NCBI RefSeq assembly: GCF_000582685.1
Contig: NZ_KK073768.1
Location: 2,265,429 to 2,303,170, forward strand
DNA length: 37,742 nucleotides
DNA from: [Scytonema hofmanni] UTEX 2349
GTDB taxonomy: Bacteria; Cyanobacteriota; Cyanobacteriia; Cyanobacteriales; Nostocaceae
Reading direction: 5' to 3'
Part shown: one piece after another, positions 1 to 7,420 of the stretch
Layout: every line of letters begins with the position of its first letter
How positions within the stretch are numbered: position 1 is the first letter of the stretch
Notes under the pieces: generated by a model
The model's database searches: none
Told to the model about the DNA's origin: nothing
What the model saw: the letters and a program-made list of their open reading frames with translations, nothing else
Translations under genes and position numbers: made by a program

Positions 1-1
1 T

Positions 2-658
2 GCCTGTTCCGGCTTCGTGTTTGGACTTGTCACCGCTGCCCAATACATCAGAACAGGCGTTTATCAAAATGTCCTCTTAATTGGAGCAGATATCCTCTCC
101 CGTTGGGTAGATTGGCAAGATAGAGGTACGTGTATATTGTTTGGTGATGGGGCTGGGGCGGTAATATTGCAAGCAAACGATAGCGATCGCTTGTTAGGAT
201 TTCAACTTAAAAGTGACGGCACTCAAAACCACTATCTCAATCTTGCCTACAAAGCCTCTCCCGAAGAACTTATCCCCGGTGTAAATGTCAATAAAGGCAA
301 CTTCCAACCCATCACCATGAACGGCAAAGAAGTCTACCGCTTCGCCGTCCAACGAGTACCAGAAGTAATTGACAAAGCTCTATTTCACGCTAATCTCAGC
401 GTTGACCAAATAGACTGGCTGATATTACATCAAGCAAATCAGCGCATTCTCGATGCTGTAGCGCAACGTCTGAATATTCCAGCACATAAAGTTATCAGTA
501 ATCTCGCGGAATATGGCAATACCTCCGCCGCCTCTATCCCCCTTGCACTAGACGAAGCAGTGCAACAAGGCAAAATAAAACCAGGTGACATCATTGCTAC
601 CTCTGGCTTCGGTGCCGGACTCACTTGGGGGGCAGCAATTTTTCAATGGGGAAGATAA
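2..658 (+). CDS. fabH: 3-oxoacyl-ACP synthase III (KAS III), 5' end outside window
   Basis: This is the C-terminal two thirds of a FabH-type condensing enzyme, which joins acetyl-CoA to malonyl-ACP to start fatty acid synthesis. The reading frame is open to the left edge and its second residue is the active-site Cys (nt 5-7, in ACSGF), so the GTG at 17 is internal and not a start. The other two members of the KAS III triad are present: His at nt 428-430 (LHQANQRI) and Asn at nt 518-520 (EYGNTSAAS). The Gly-rich end (TSGFGAGLTWGA) is typical of the family. The gene is followed by repeats, with no obvious operon partner in the window. It could be the housekeeping FabH or a paralogue dedicated to a pathway; the missing N-terminus prevents a decision. 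Confidence 0.9.
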   Translation, partial: ACSGFVFGLVTAAQYIRTGVYQNVLLIGADILSRWVDWQDRGTCILFGDGAGAVILQANDSDRLLGFQLKSDGTQNHYLNLAYKASPEELIPGVNVNKGNFQPITMNGKEVYRFAVQRVPEVIDKALFHANLSVDQIDWLILHQANQRILDAVAQRLNIPAHKVISNLAEYGNTSAASIPLALDEAVQQGKIKPGDIIATSGFGAGLTWGAAIFQWGR

Positions 659-663
659 AAATT

Positions 664-717
664 TGTTGGTTGATAGTTGTTAGTTGTTAGTGGGCATAGG
701 GCATTGGGCATTGGGAA
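664..717. repeat. STRR tandem heptamer tract
   Basis: Short tandem repeats of GTTAGTT/GATAGTT type, followed by GGGCATT units, directly after the fabH stop. The same families recur at many gene junctions in this window. No coding signal. Confidence 0.7.
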
Positions 718-769
718 TTTCCTATGATATCATGTCCGGGTAATTAGTTATGATTCCCATAGTCATTGC

Positions 770-839
770 ACCCCACCCCGATCAGCCCCTCCCCGCTTGC
801 GGGGAGGGGAGACAAAGCGTAGCTTTGGCGGGGTGGGGT
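770..839. repeat. GC-rich dispersed hairpin repeat
   Basis: An imperfect inverted repeat whose ends (ACCCCACCCCG and CGGGGTGGGGT) are exactly complementary, with an inner CCCCTCCCCGCTTGCGGGGA stem. Closely related CCCTCCC...GGGGAGGG cores recur inside the elements at 13995-14195 and 30489-30780, so this is a dispersed mobile-type repeat and not a gene-specific terminator. A short ORF over it (from 750) is not credible as a gene. Confidence 0.7.
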
Positions 840-876
840 TCTCCGGGTTTAGTAAGTAATCAAGCAGACATAATAT

Positions 877-1140
877 TACGTCCTCGCTTTGGTCTTATCT
901 TGCCTGAAAATAAACTCCCGCGATTCATTCAAGTTGTCTCCTGGTGTGCTGTTGGTGTCGTCGTCGATAAGGATGGTGCCTCCGTTGAGGCGATCGTATT
1001 GGTCATAGTTGGTGATTTAGGCTTGGCTGCGCCACACTTCGTGAACGGCTAGTTGTCCGGTGGGGAGGTCGGTGAGTTGGAAGTTGATGTTAAAGAGGTT
1101 AGTGGGGTCGAATAGCGATTGCCAGAGATTGAGTGGGTTA
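877..1140 (-). pseudogene. Fragment of a large cyanobacterial surface/adhesin-type protein
   Basis: Read on the minus strand, about 85 codons give a recognisable protein segment with LFDPTNLFNINFQLTDLPTG, then DRLNGGTILIDDD and NSTPGD. I recognise this style from very large repeat-containing secreted proteins of filamentous cyanobacteria. One in-frame TAA (nt 1017-1019) interrupts it, there is no start codon, and it stops again near 877. It is therefore a relic with no product. The assignment to surface proteins is from memory of sequence style, not from a search. Confidence 0.5.
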
Positions 1141-1143
1141 TTT

Positions 1144-1446
1144 TTATATGTGTTGGTTGATGTGGGAGTTAAGTTTCAGTAAAGATTTGTCAGAAATTTT
1201 TGAATCGCTAATTTCTTCTGCCATGAGAGAAGCAGACAATCCGGGAGCAAAGTCATCAGGTATATCGCCTTTTTGATCCCAGAATATTTTTCGGTTTTTT
1301 TCAATCTTTTCTTGGATGTGAGAAGGGATATTTGAAAAAAAGTTATAACCAGTCCTTTTCTCAACTACCCTCTTCTCTGTTTCTGCTGTGGAAAAATGTG
1401 GCGTGATGTGCGTTTCGTTTTTGACCCGAAGCACCATACACACCAC
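1144..1446 (-). CDS. Hypothetical protein, 100 aa, doubtful
   Basis: A 100-codon frame whose middle (SHIQEKIEKNRKIFWDQKGD) is charged and helical in character. I recognise no family. No Shine-Dalgarno sequence is visible before the ATG at 1446. It lies between a dead surface-protein fragment and rpaA, and may itself be a fragment of a longer lost gene. It is listed because composition and length are not those of a repeat shadow, but evidence for translation is weak. Confidence 0.3.
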   Translation of the reverse strand: MVCMVLRVKNETHITPHFSTAETEKRVVEKRTGYNFFSNIPSHIQEKIEKNRKIFWDQKGDIPDDFAPGLSASLMAEEISDSKISDKSLLKLNSHINQHI

Positions 1447-1503
1447 TAAAGAGAGATGGGGAATTTCGCGGAATTAATTAAACTGAACCAATTGAGAGTT
1501 ATT

Positions 1504-2247
1504 TTACTCGACTAGTGAAGTGGAAACACTCTCAGTGGATGGGGGAACGCTGGGTAACTCAAGGCAGTATCCCGCACCATATACGGTCTTAATGTAGCGC
1601 GGATGGCGGGGGTCTGGTTCTAGCTTGGTTCTCAGATGGCGGATATGCACTCGAATCGTTTCAATGTCATCATCTGGATCGTAGCCCCAGACTTCCCGAA
1701 GGATTTCGCTAGGAGAAACTGTCTGTCCGTGACGTTGCAATAAACAGTGAAGTAACTCAAATTCCAGGTGAGTCAGTTTCACAGTGTCCTGGAACCATAT
1801 CGCCTCAAATCTTTCTGGAACGAGGGTCAACGATCCATAATTGAGAATTTCGCTGTGCTTGGCAGCTTGGGGGATGCGGTCAGTACGGCGCAATAAGGCT
1901 CGGACTCGCGCCAGCATTTCTTCAACTTCAAAGGGCTTGGTGAGGTAGTCATCCGCGCCGGCATTGAAGCCTTCTACCTTATCTTGAGTCTGGCTTAAAG
2001 CGGTCAACATTAACACGGGAATTTCAGAGGTGCGATCGTCCCGTCGCAGGCGTTGGCAAACGGTAAATCCATCTACTCTGGGCAACATCAGATCGAGCAT
2101 GATTAAGTCTGGTTGCAGCTGGAGAGCCAGCGCTTGACCTTTGATGCCGTCTTCAGCTTGGCTGACATCGTAGCCAGCCATTTCCAAGTTGACGGCTACA
2201 AGTTCGGAAATCGCTGGGTCATCGTCTATGACAAGAATCCTCGGCAT
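1504..2247 (-). CDS. rpaA: OmpR-family response regulator, RpaA type
   Basis: A two-domain response regulator of 247 aa. The receiver domain (about 1-120) has the acidic cluster DDD at 8-10, the phosphoacceptor Asp52 (IMLDLMLPRVDG) and the conserved Lys104 (LTKPF). The C-terminal winged helix (about 135-235) has LTHLEFELL and ends with TVYGAGYCLELP. The sequence matches my memory of RpaA, the master output regulator of the cyanobacterial circadian clock (phosphorylated by SasA), and not its paralogue RpaB, which has different motifs. It is transcribed away from the hydrolase/hetI pair, with 132 AT-rich bases between. A second OmpR regulator close to RpaA is the main alternative. Confidence 0.8.
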   Translation of the reverse strand: MPRILVIDDDPAISELVAVNLEMAGYDVSQAEDGIKGQALALQLQPDLIMLDLMLPRVDGFTVCQRLRRDDRTSEIPVLMLTALSQTQDKVEGFNAGADDYLTKPFEVEEMLARVRALLRRTDRIPQAAKHSEILNYGSLTLVPERFEAIWFQDTVKLTHLEFELLHCLLQRHGQTVSPSEILREVWGYDPDDDIETIRVHIRHLRTKLEPDPRHPRYIKTVYGAGYCLELPSVPPSTESVSTSLVE

Positions 2248-2379
2248 TCGTAAAAATTTACTACTACTAGTTAAGGATAATTAAGAATCTTCGGGAGATA
2301 CAAAGATTGCTTTAATGATTATAAAAAAGATTTTAAATCTAAAATAAACATTAAGACTAAAGTACATTAAAATCTATAT

Positions 2380-3492
2380 ATGATGTGTTACGCTCCCTAC
2401 AATCCGCCTCGATTTTTGCAAAACGGTGTCGCAATGACTGTATATGCCGCTTTGTGGGGCAGCCGTTATTGGCAAACTACTGCTCAACACCCTGAGCCAC
2501 CTTATGAAGAACAAATATTTACAGGTGGACAAGGTGTACCAATTTATGGCTTGGTTGCTATACCAAAAAACGCTCATAGCACGATTGTTGGTACTTACGG
2601 CATTACAGGCGAGTTAGAAAAAGAATGGTTTTTGAGAGTGCTGGGACGCAAAGCATACGCTCAAGGATACGCCATAGTGTTGTTTGATTGGCGGGCGCAC
2701 GGCAAAACAGCAGAATTATCGCCGACTTTGACCAGCGATGGTTTGTATGAGGGGGAAGATTTTGTTCGCATTGCAGCGGCTGCTAAAGCTATGGGATGTC
2801 CTGGAAAGTTTTGGTTTACAGGATATTCTCTAGGAGGACAATTGGCGTTATGGGCGGTTAAAGCCGCTGTAGAATTAACTAGAGGAAATAAGAATTTAGG
2901 GATAACAGAAAGTGAGATTGGCGGTGGTGTGGTAATTTGTCCGAGTTTGGATTCTTTGCGATCGCTTTCTTATCTAATTCGCCAACCCATTGGTAAATAT
3001 TTTGAAGCTGGTATCGCCGGCAATTTAAAAAAACTCGCATGGCGAATCCACGATTTGCATCCCGGAACCCTTGATGCAGCGGCAATTGAACGCGCTAACA
3101 GCATTTGGGGTTTTGATGAAGAATTGGTAATTGAGCGATTGGGTTTTCCCACCGTTGAAGCTTATTACAAAGCAAGCAGCGCTTTACAACTGCTGCCAAA
3201 GCTGGAAAAACCAACTTTAATTATATACGCCCAAGATGACCCATTTTTTCACCCAGCGATCGTACCAGAATTAGAAGCCGCTTGTGAAGAAAATCCGATG
3301 ATAGATTTGTTACTTACTCCTCACGGTGGTCATATCGGCTATTTGAGTAGTAAACAAGGACAGCGGCAAGCCCAAGACTCAGACCCGTGGTGGGCTTGGA
3401 ATCGGACTTTAGAATGGCTAGGGGAGCGGAGTGGGAGACGGGGGGACAAGGGGACAGGGAGACAGGGAGAACCAATGACTATTGACTATTGA
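2380..3492 (+). CDS. Alpha/beta hydrolase
   Basis: A 370-aa protein of the alpha/beta hydrolase fold. The nucleophile elbow is GYSLGG with Ser150; the acid is likely Asp286 or Asp287 (IYAQDDPFF) and the base His318 (TPHGGHIGYL). The motif VLFDWRAHG at about 100-108 resembles YheT-like hydrolases that act on lipids or esters. No signal peptide is clear. The last about 20 residues (SGRRGDKGTGRQG...) are encoded by GGGGACAA-type repeats, so the original stop has probably been lost to repeat growth. It ends 17 nt before hetI on the same strand, suggesting cotranscription. The substrate is unknown. The start could also be the ATG at 2434. Confidence 0.8.
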   Translation: MMCYAPYNPPRFLQNGVAMTVYAALWGSRYWQTTAQHPEPPYEEQIFTGGQGVPIYGLVAIPKNAHSTIVGTYGITGELEKEWFLRVLGRKAYAQGYAIVLFDWRAHGKTAELSPTLTSDGLYEGEDFVRIAAAAKAMGCPGKFWFTGYSLGGQLALWAVKAAVELTRGNKNLGITESEIGGGVVICPSLDSLRSLSYLIRQPIGKYFEAGIAGNLKKLAWRIHDLHPGTLDAAAIERANSIWGFDEELVIERLGFPTVEAYYKASSALQLLPKLEKPTLIIYAQDDPFFHPAIVPELEAACEENPMIDLLLTPHGGHIGYLSSKQGQRQAQDSDPWWAWNRTLEWLGERSGRRGDKGTGRQGEPMTIDY

Positions 3493-3528
3493 CTATTGAC
3501 TCTTGACCAATGACTATTGACCAATGGC
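3437..3528. repeat. STRR tract spanning hydrolase 3' end and hetI start
   Basis: First GGGGACAA/GGGAGACA units, then four to five TGACTAT/TGACCAA heptamers. The tract codes for the tail of the hydrolase, supplies its stop codon (TGA at 3490-3492) and contains the hetI ATG at 3510. Confidence 0.8.
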
Positions 3529-4217
3529 TAAAAGCACCGACAGATTTAAGTTTGTTGGTGGATGATGTTCATGTGTGGCGAGTTGAGCTTTCGCGATCGC
3601 AATCACAATTGCAAGAATTGGCAGAAACTCTATCCAGTGATGAACTTTGTCGAGCGGAGCGGTTTTATTTTGAACAGCATCGGCAGCATTTTATCGCTGG
3701 TCGTGGTATTCTGCGAACTATACTGGGTCGCTATTTGGATGTTGAACCACAAGCGCTGAGATTTGATTATGAAGCTCGTGGCAAACCGATTTTAGGTGAT
3801 AAATTTGCTACTAGTGGGCTATCGTTTAACTTGTCTCATTCCCAGGGGTTGGCGTTGTATGGAGTTTGCAGACAGCCGATTGGTGTAGATTTGGAATGTA
3901 TGCGTGATAATACTGATGTAGAAGCACTGGCTAAGAGATTTTTTACAGAAAGAGAATATGAGGTAGTGCGATCGCTTCCTCCCAAGCAACAGCAACAAGT
4001 CTTTTTCCGTTACTGGACTTGCAAAGAAGCTTATTTAAAAGCAACGGGAGCAGGATTATCTCAATTAGAACAAGTAGAGATTTCACTGACACCAACACAG
4101 CCGGCTAGTTTACAATCTCAAGAATGGACTTTAACAGAATTGATACCTGCGAATAATTATCTTGCTGCTGTTGCGGTTGCTAGGAAAAACTTGCATTTGC
4201 AATGTTGGCAATATTAG
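3510..4217 (+). CDS. hetI: 4'-phosphopantetheinyl transferase HetI (Sfp type)
   Basis: Transfers phosphopantetheine from CoA to the serine of acyl carrier proteins. At 235 aa it is a full-length Sfp-type enzyme. Signature motifs are visible: the KP(I/L) region at about 92, SFNLSHSQG at 105-113, GVDLE with Mg-binding Asp127 and Glu129, and WTCKEAYLKATG with Glu173 and Lys177. HetI is the known neighbour of the hgl cluster in Nostocales and is presumed to activate the ACPs of HglE and HglB and, as often in cyanobacteria, those of fatty acid synthesis and other PKS/NRPS. The start codon lies in a heptamer repeat, so residues 1-6 (MTIDQW) are partly repeat-encoded. Unlike in Anabaena PCC 7120, no hetN lies beside it. 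Confidence 0.93.
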   Translation: MTIDQWLKAPTDLSLLVDDVHVWRVELSRSQSQLQELAETLSSDELCRAERFYFEQHRQHFIAGRGILRTILGRYLDVEPQALRFDYEARGKPILGDKFATSGLSFNLSHSQGLALYGVCRQPIGVDLECMRDNTDVEALAKRFFTEREYEVVRSLPPKQQQQVFFRYWTCKEAYLKATGAGLSQLEQVEISLTPTQPASLQSQEWTLTELIPANNYLAAVAVARKNLHLQCWQY

Positions 4218-4336
4218 ACAGTGGTTTATCGCATTAGTTATGAAGGGTTGACGACTGTTGTGATTGATTGAGCGAGAATACAGGATGATGGAAGAACTGC
4301 CATACTCAATAAACCAAGGACTAGGAGAAAACAGCA

Positions 4337-4570
4337 ATGCAGAGTATTAAGTTATGTTCTCATGTTGGGGCAGATGGGTTATTGCATCTGGATATTCCGA
4401 CCGGGATAGTCACAGGTGATATTGAAGTAGAAGTAATTATTAGACCTATAAATCCATCACCAAGAGAGTGGATGCCCGGTTTTTTTGAAGAAGTGATTGG
4501 TGGTTGGGTTGGAGAACTCTTAGAAAGACCGGAACAGGGAGAATTTGAGACGCGGGAGAAATTGTTTTGA
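4337..4570 (+). CDS. VapB-like antitoxin
   Basis: A 77-aa acidic protein starting SIKLCSHVGADGLLHLDIP and containing PGFFEEVIGGWVGELLERPE. I recognise this pattern from cyanobacterial antitoxins encoded directly before PIN-domain VapC toxins. It should bind and neutralise its toxin and repress its own promoter. A good Shine-Dalgarno (AGGAGA) lies 8 nt before the ATG. Its stop overlaps the start of the next frame by TTGA. The antitoxin frame looks intact, but the partner toxin is truncated, so it may now be an orphan. Confidence 0.75.
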   Translation: MQSIKLCSHVGADGLLHLDIPTGIVTGDIEVEVIIRPINPSPREWMPGFFEEVIGGWVGELLERPEQGEFETREKLF

Positions 4571-4830
4571 GCTATCTGCTAGATACAAATGTTTGTATTA
4601 GATTGCTGAACAATAGTAGCCAAAGTGTAACAACTCGACTAGCACAACAGCAGCCAAAAGACATTTATCTTTGTACGGTAGTGCAGATGGAACTTTATTA
4701 TGGAGCGTATCACAGTAATCAAAGCGAACGGAATTTAGCGCTACTAGAAAGGTTTTTTAATCAATTCGCTTGTGATGGGGTTGATCGAAAGCTACTGTTT
4801 CAAAGATACGAAAACTTCAAACTTCCTAAT
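4567..4830 (+). pseudogene. Truncated VapC toxin (PIN-domain RNase)
   Basis: It starts at TTG 4567 within the antitoxin stop. Residues 2-85 look like a VapC PIN domain: LLDTNVCIRLLN carries the first catalytic Asp, and MELYYGAYHS the conserved Glu. After about residue 85 (RYENFKLPN) the resemblance ends; the frame continues to 4986, but that part is antisense to the 3' end of the HgdA-like gene. The C-terminal half, with the remaining acidic metal ligands, is missing, so an active endoribonuclease is unlikely. The break suggests a deletion or rearrangement that joined the vapBC locus to the end of the neighbouring gene. Confidence 0.75.
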
Positions 4831-4852
4831 ACATTGGTTTTATCGTGCCGAC

Positions 4853-5839
4853 TTACTTATCTATTTTTTCCAACCATTGCCGCACAAATTCCATCCCTTC
4901 TTCTAAAGAAACATTTGGTGTATAACCTAGCTGATTCTTTGCTTTTTCAATGGAATAAGCATAACGTCGAGTTAAAAAATCTATAGATTCGGGTAAAATT
5001 TCTGGTTGTTTACCTAACATTTTTTCTTGCAAACATTGCAATCGAATTAAAAACTTAACTACAGATGCTGGTAGAGAAAAAGGTTTAGGTAAATTTGCAA
5101 CTTTTGCTAAACGAGTAGCATATTCTTTCCAAGTAGTTTCTTGCCCATCAGTGATATTAAAGGCTTCTCCGTAAGCTTCTTTTTCGATAGCGAGAAAAAT
5201 TGCATCAATTAAGTTATCTATATATACATGATTCATTATTCCGCTTCCACCGTTGGGTAGAAAAAACTTTCTTTGCTGCATGAGTGAAAGCGGACGAATT
5301 ACCCAAGAGTGGCTTCCGGGTCCATACACATCTGCCGGTCTAATAATAATCACGCCAAAATCTGGCGAATTTAGTTTTAAGAGTTCTTTTTCTGCTTCAA
5401 TTTTAGTTTGACAATAAGGATTATTATCGCCGGAAAAGGGTCCTGATTCCGTCACTTTGTTGGGATAATTAAAGCCATATACCATGACGCTGGAGGTGTG
5501 AATAAAGATTTTTGCCCCAGCGTTTTTGGCAGCATTAGCCATATTTAAGCTTCCACCAACATTCACCTCGCGAAACTCTTCTAATGCGCCTCCTTCTTTC
5601 ACCAAGGCGGCTGTATGTAGTACAATATCAACGCCTTTGCAAGCGTGTGAGGCTGCAATTGGGTCGGTGATGCTACCGATAACGACTTCTGCGCCCAGGT
5701 TTTGAGCTAATTTTGCCTTAGCTAGGGAGTGTTGGAGTCCGCGAACATGCATATTGTTAGCGATCGCTAACTCGGTAGTACGCAAGCCAATAAATCCCCC
5801 AATTCCAGTTATTAGTAAAGTTTTGTTTTCAAGATTCAT
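4853..5839 (-). CDS. Extended SDR (NAD-dependent epimerase family), HgdA paralogue
   Basis: A 328-aa extended short-chain dehydrogenase/reductase. The Rossmann motif TGIGGFIG is canonical and the catalytic pair is YCQTK; RPADVYGPG and NITDGQETTWKEY are family motifs. It is clearly similar over its whole length to the protein at 25875-26879 (for example YGFNYP, IMNHVY, GQETxWK, PEILPESIDF), which I call HgdA. I chose the ATG at 5839 because the paralogue starts at the same point (MNLENK vs MNLQNK) and the upstream TTG extension runs through a hairpin repeat. It is last in the hgl transcription unit, 73 nt after hglB, where hetN lies in Anabaena. Likely a sugar-nucleotide epimerase or a hydroxysteroid-type keto-reductase acting on the glycolipid; which one is not decided. 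Confidence 0.85.
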   Translation of the reverse strand: MNLENKTLLITGIGGFIGLRTTELAIANNMHVRGLQHSLAKAKLAQNLGAEVVIGSITDPIAASHACKGVDIVLHTAALVKEGGALEEFREVNVGGSLNMANAAKNAGAKIFIHTSSVMVYGFNYPNKVTESGPFSGDNNPYCQTKIEAEKELLKLNSPDFGVIIIRPADVYGPGSHSWVIRPLSLMQQRKFFLPNGGSGIMNHVYIDNLIDAIFLAIEKEAYGEAFNITDGQETTWKEYATRLAKVANLPKPFSLPASVVKFLIRLQCLQEKMLGKQPEILPESIDFLTRRYAYSIEKAKNQLGYTPNVSLEEGMEFVRQWLEKIDK

Positions 5840-5858
5840 AAATTTATTTTTTGTTGAT

Positions 5859-5907
5859 GTAGTAAGCGCTTCAGCGCTTGTTTTCAAAGCACTGAAGTGC
5901 TTACTAC
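5859..5907. repeat. Hairpin repeat between hglB and the HgdA-like gene
   Basis: A near-perfect inverted repeat (left arm GTAGTAAGCGCTTCAGCGCT, right arm complementary apart from two bases) with a short loop. Related AGCGCT/AGTGCT hairpins lie at 14376-14391, 29934-29957 and 30829-30850. In RNA it would form a stable stem between the two cistrons. Confidence 0.8.
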
Positions 5908-5912
5908 GATAA

Positions 5913-7412
5913 TTATTCAGCCAGATTTAAGAAACCGCTTTCAATCAAATAAGCGGTATAAGTCATAAACAATTTGGAGTCAATTGGCGCACAAACAACC
6001 CCACTTCCTGCTAATGCATTCACGGTATCCTCACAACTGATTTCCGGTCTTCTTGCTTTCAAATATAAATCTGGAATTGTCAATTGTTCTTCAGACCTAC
6101 GCTCAAGCAAAAAGGGTCGTAGCGTGTATAAAGGATTTTCGGCAGAAGTTACATCGTTAATTAACTTTTCTTGCCAAGCATCGTAAGAAATCACATCAAC
6201 TGGATAACCAAATGAGCGCACCCAATCAACTAAAACAGTTAAAGGAACCGGTTGAGGATGTTGCAAGTGAAAAGCTTTGCCTATCGATTCTTTCTGTCTT
6301 GATAGATGAACAATAGCTTTACTTACATAGTCCACAGGAGACATATCCAACATATAATCTACTGCTGGGAAACTTCCCATTTGCAGACAACCTTTTGCCA
6401 TTAAACAGATAAAATCGTGTGTGTTGGAAATACCTGTTTGGCTGTGTCCAGCTATTAATGGGGGTCTGTGGATAGTAATTGGGAGTCCGCGTGAGCCTGC
6501 AATTTTAACTAACTTTTCTGCCACCCATTTTGTTTGAGAATAACCAAGATGAATGCCTTCCCAATGCTCAAATTCATCGTCTTCTTTGACAACTTTACCA
6601 GCATAAGCATTAGATTCAAAAACAGCGACGCTGGAAACGTAATGTACAGGTTTAACTTTGATTTGACATGCCAATTTCAAAATTTCCTGAGTTCCCAAAA
6701 CATTGGCTGCTTTCAGTGCTGAGTAGGGATAAACATAATTCAGCAAAGCAGCACTATGATAAATAGTGTCAATGTTTGTCGCCAAAATTTGAAATTGTTC
6801 AGCACCAATTCCTAACAATGGCTGAGACAAATCCCCAACAACAGGAATAATTCGGGAATTAAACTTTTCATCCCAAAGTGCATATTGTTGAAGATTTTTG
6901 ATCAGTTTATTTTTACCTTCTTCTACATTGGCAGCGCGTACCAAGCAGTAGATAGTAGCTTGGGTTTGCTGTAGCAATTCTTCAATTAAGAAAGCTCCGA
7001 GAAAACCAGTTCCACCAGTTAGAAAAATTCGTTCTGGTTCAACTACAGGTTCAAAAAATATCGTGACAGGACGGATGCTTGGGTCGAGAACAGCTTCAGC
7101 TTTCAAATTTACGACAGGGGTTGTATCAGCGATAACTTTTGTATCTTCTGATTCTTCAGCTAAACGCTGTGAAAGTGATTCGATATTGGGATAATGCCAC
7201 AGTAGAACCGGAGACGGTTGAAAACCCAGTAAATCTTCTAATCTACTGACAATCATCATTGCTTGTGCGGAACTCAAACCGTAATTTTCCAAGTTTTCTT
7301 GGATATCTATTTCATCAGTTTCAACTTTCAGCAATTCAGCAAGATTTGAAACTAAAAAGGTTTGGATATTTTCAGCACTATGAGGCTGATTTGCAGTATT
7401 TGATAAACTCAT
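5913..7412 (-). CDS. hglB: ACP-thioester reductase HglB (HetM)
   Basis: A 499-aa two-domain protein. Residues about 15-85 form an acyl carrier protein with the phosphopantetheine serine Ser48 (YGLSSAQAM). Residues about 125-420 form a thioester-reductase domain with NAD(P) motif TGGTGFLG at 132-139, the catalytic YSQTK, and HRPPLIAGHS. The family reduces a carrier-bound acyl chain to aldehyde or alcohol and releases it. Here it would release the finished chain as the fatty alcohol part of heterocyst glycolipids. Its start lies 8 nt after the hglA stop, so the two are probably translated together. Length fits the known HglB/HetM of Anabaena. Confidence 0.92.
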   Translation of the reverse strand: MSLSNTANQPHSAENIQTFLVSNLAELLKVETDEIDIQENLENYGLSSAQAMMIVSRLEDLLGFQPSPVLLWHYPNIESLSQRLAEESEDTKVIADTTPVVNLKAEAVLDPSIRPVTIFFEPVVEPERIFLTGGTGFLGAFLIEELLQQTQATIYCLVRAANVEEGKNKLIKNLQQYALWDEKFNSRIIPVVGDLSQPLLGIGAEQFQILATNIDTIYHSAALLNYVYPYSALKAANVLGTQEILKLACQIKVKPVHYVSSVAVFESNAYAGKVVKEDDEFEHWEGIHLGYSQTKWVAEKLVKIAGSRGLPITIHRPPLIAGHSQTGISNTHDFICLMAKGCLQMGSFPAVDYMLDMSPVDYVSKAIVHLSRQKESIGKAFHLQHPQPVPLTVLVDWVRSFGYPVDVISYDAWQEKLINDVTSAENPLYTLRPFLLERRSEEQLTIPDLYLKARRPEISCEDTVNALAGSGVVCAPIDSKLFMTYTAYLIESGFLNLAE

Positions 7413-7420
7413 TTACACAC

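Noticed and set aside
750..1052. Plus-strand frame of 100 codons
   Set aside because: It runs over a dispersed GC hairpin and antisense to the surface-protein relic, whose minus-strand reading is much more protein-like.
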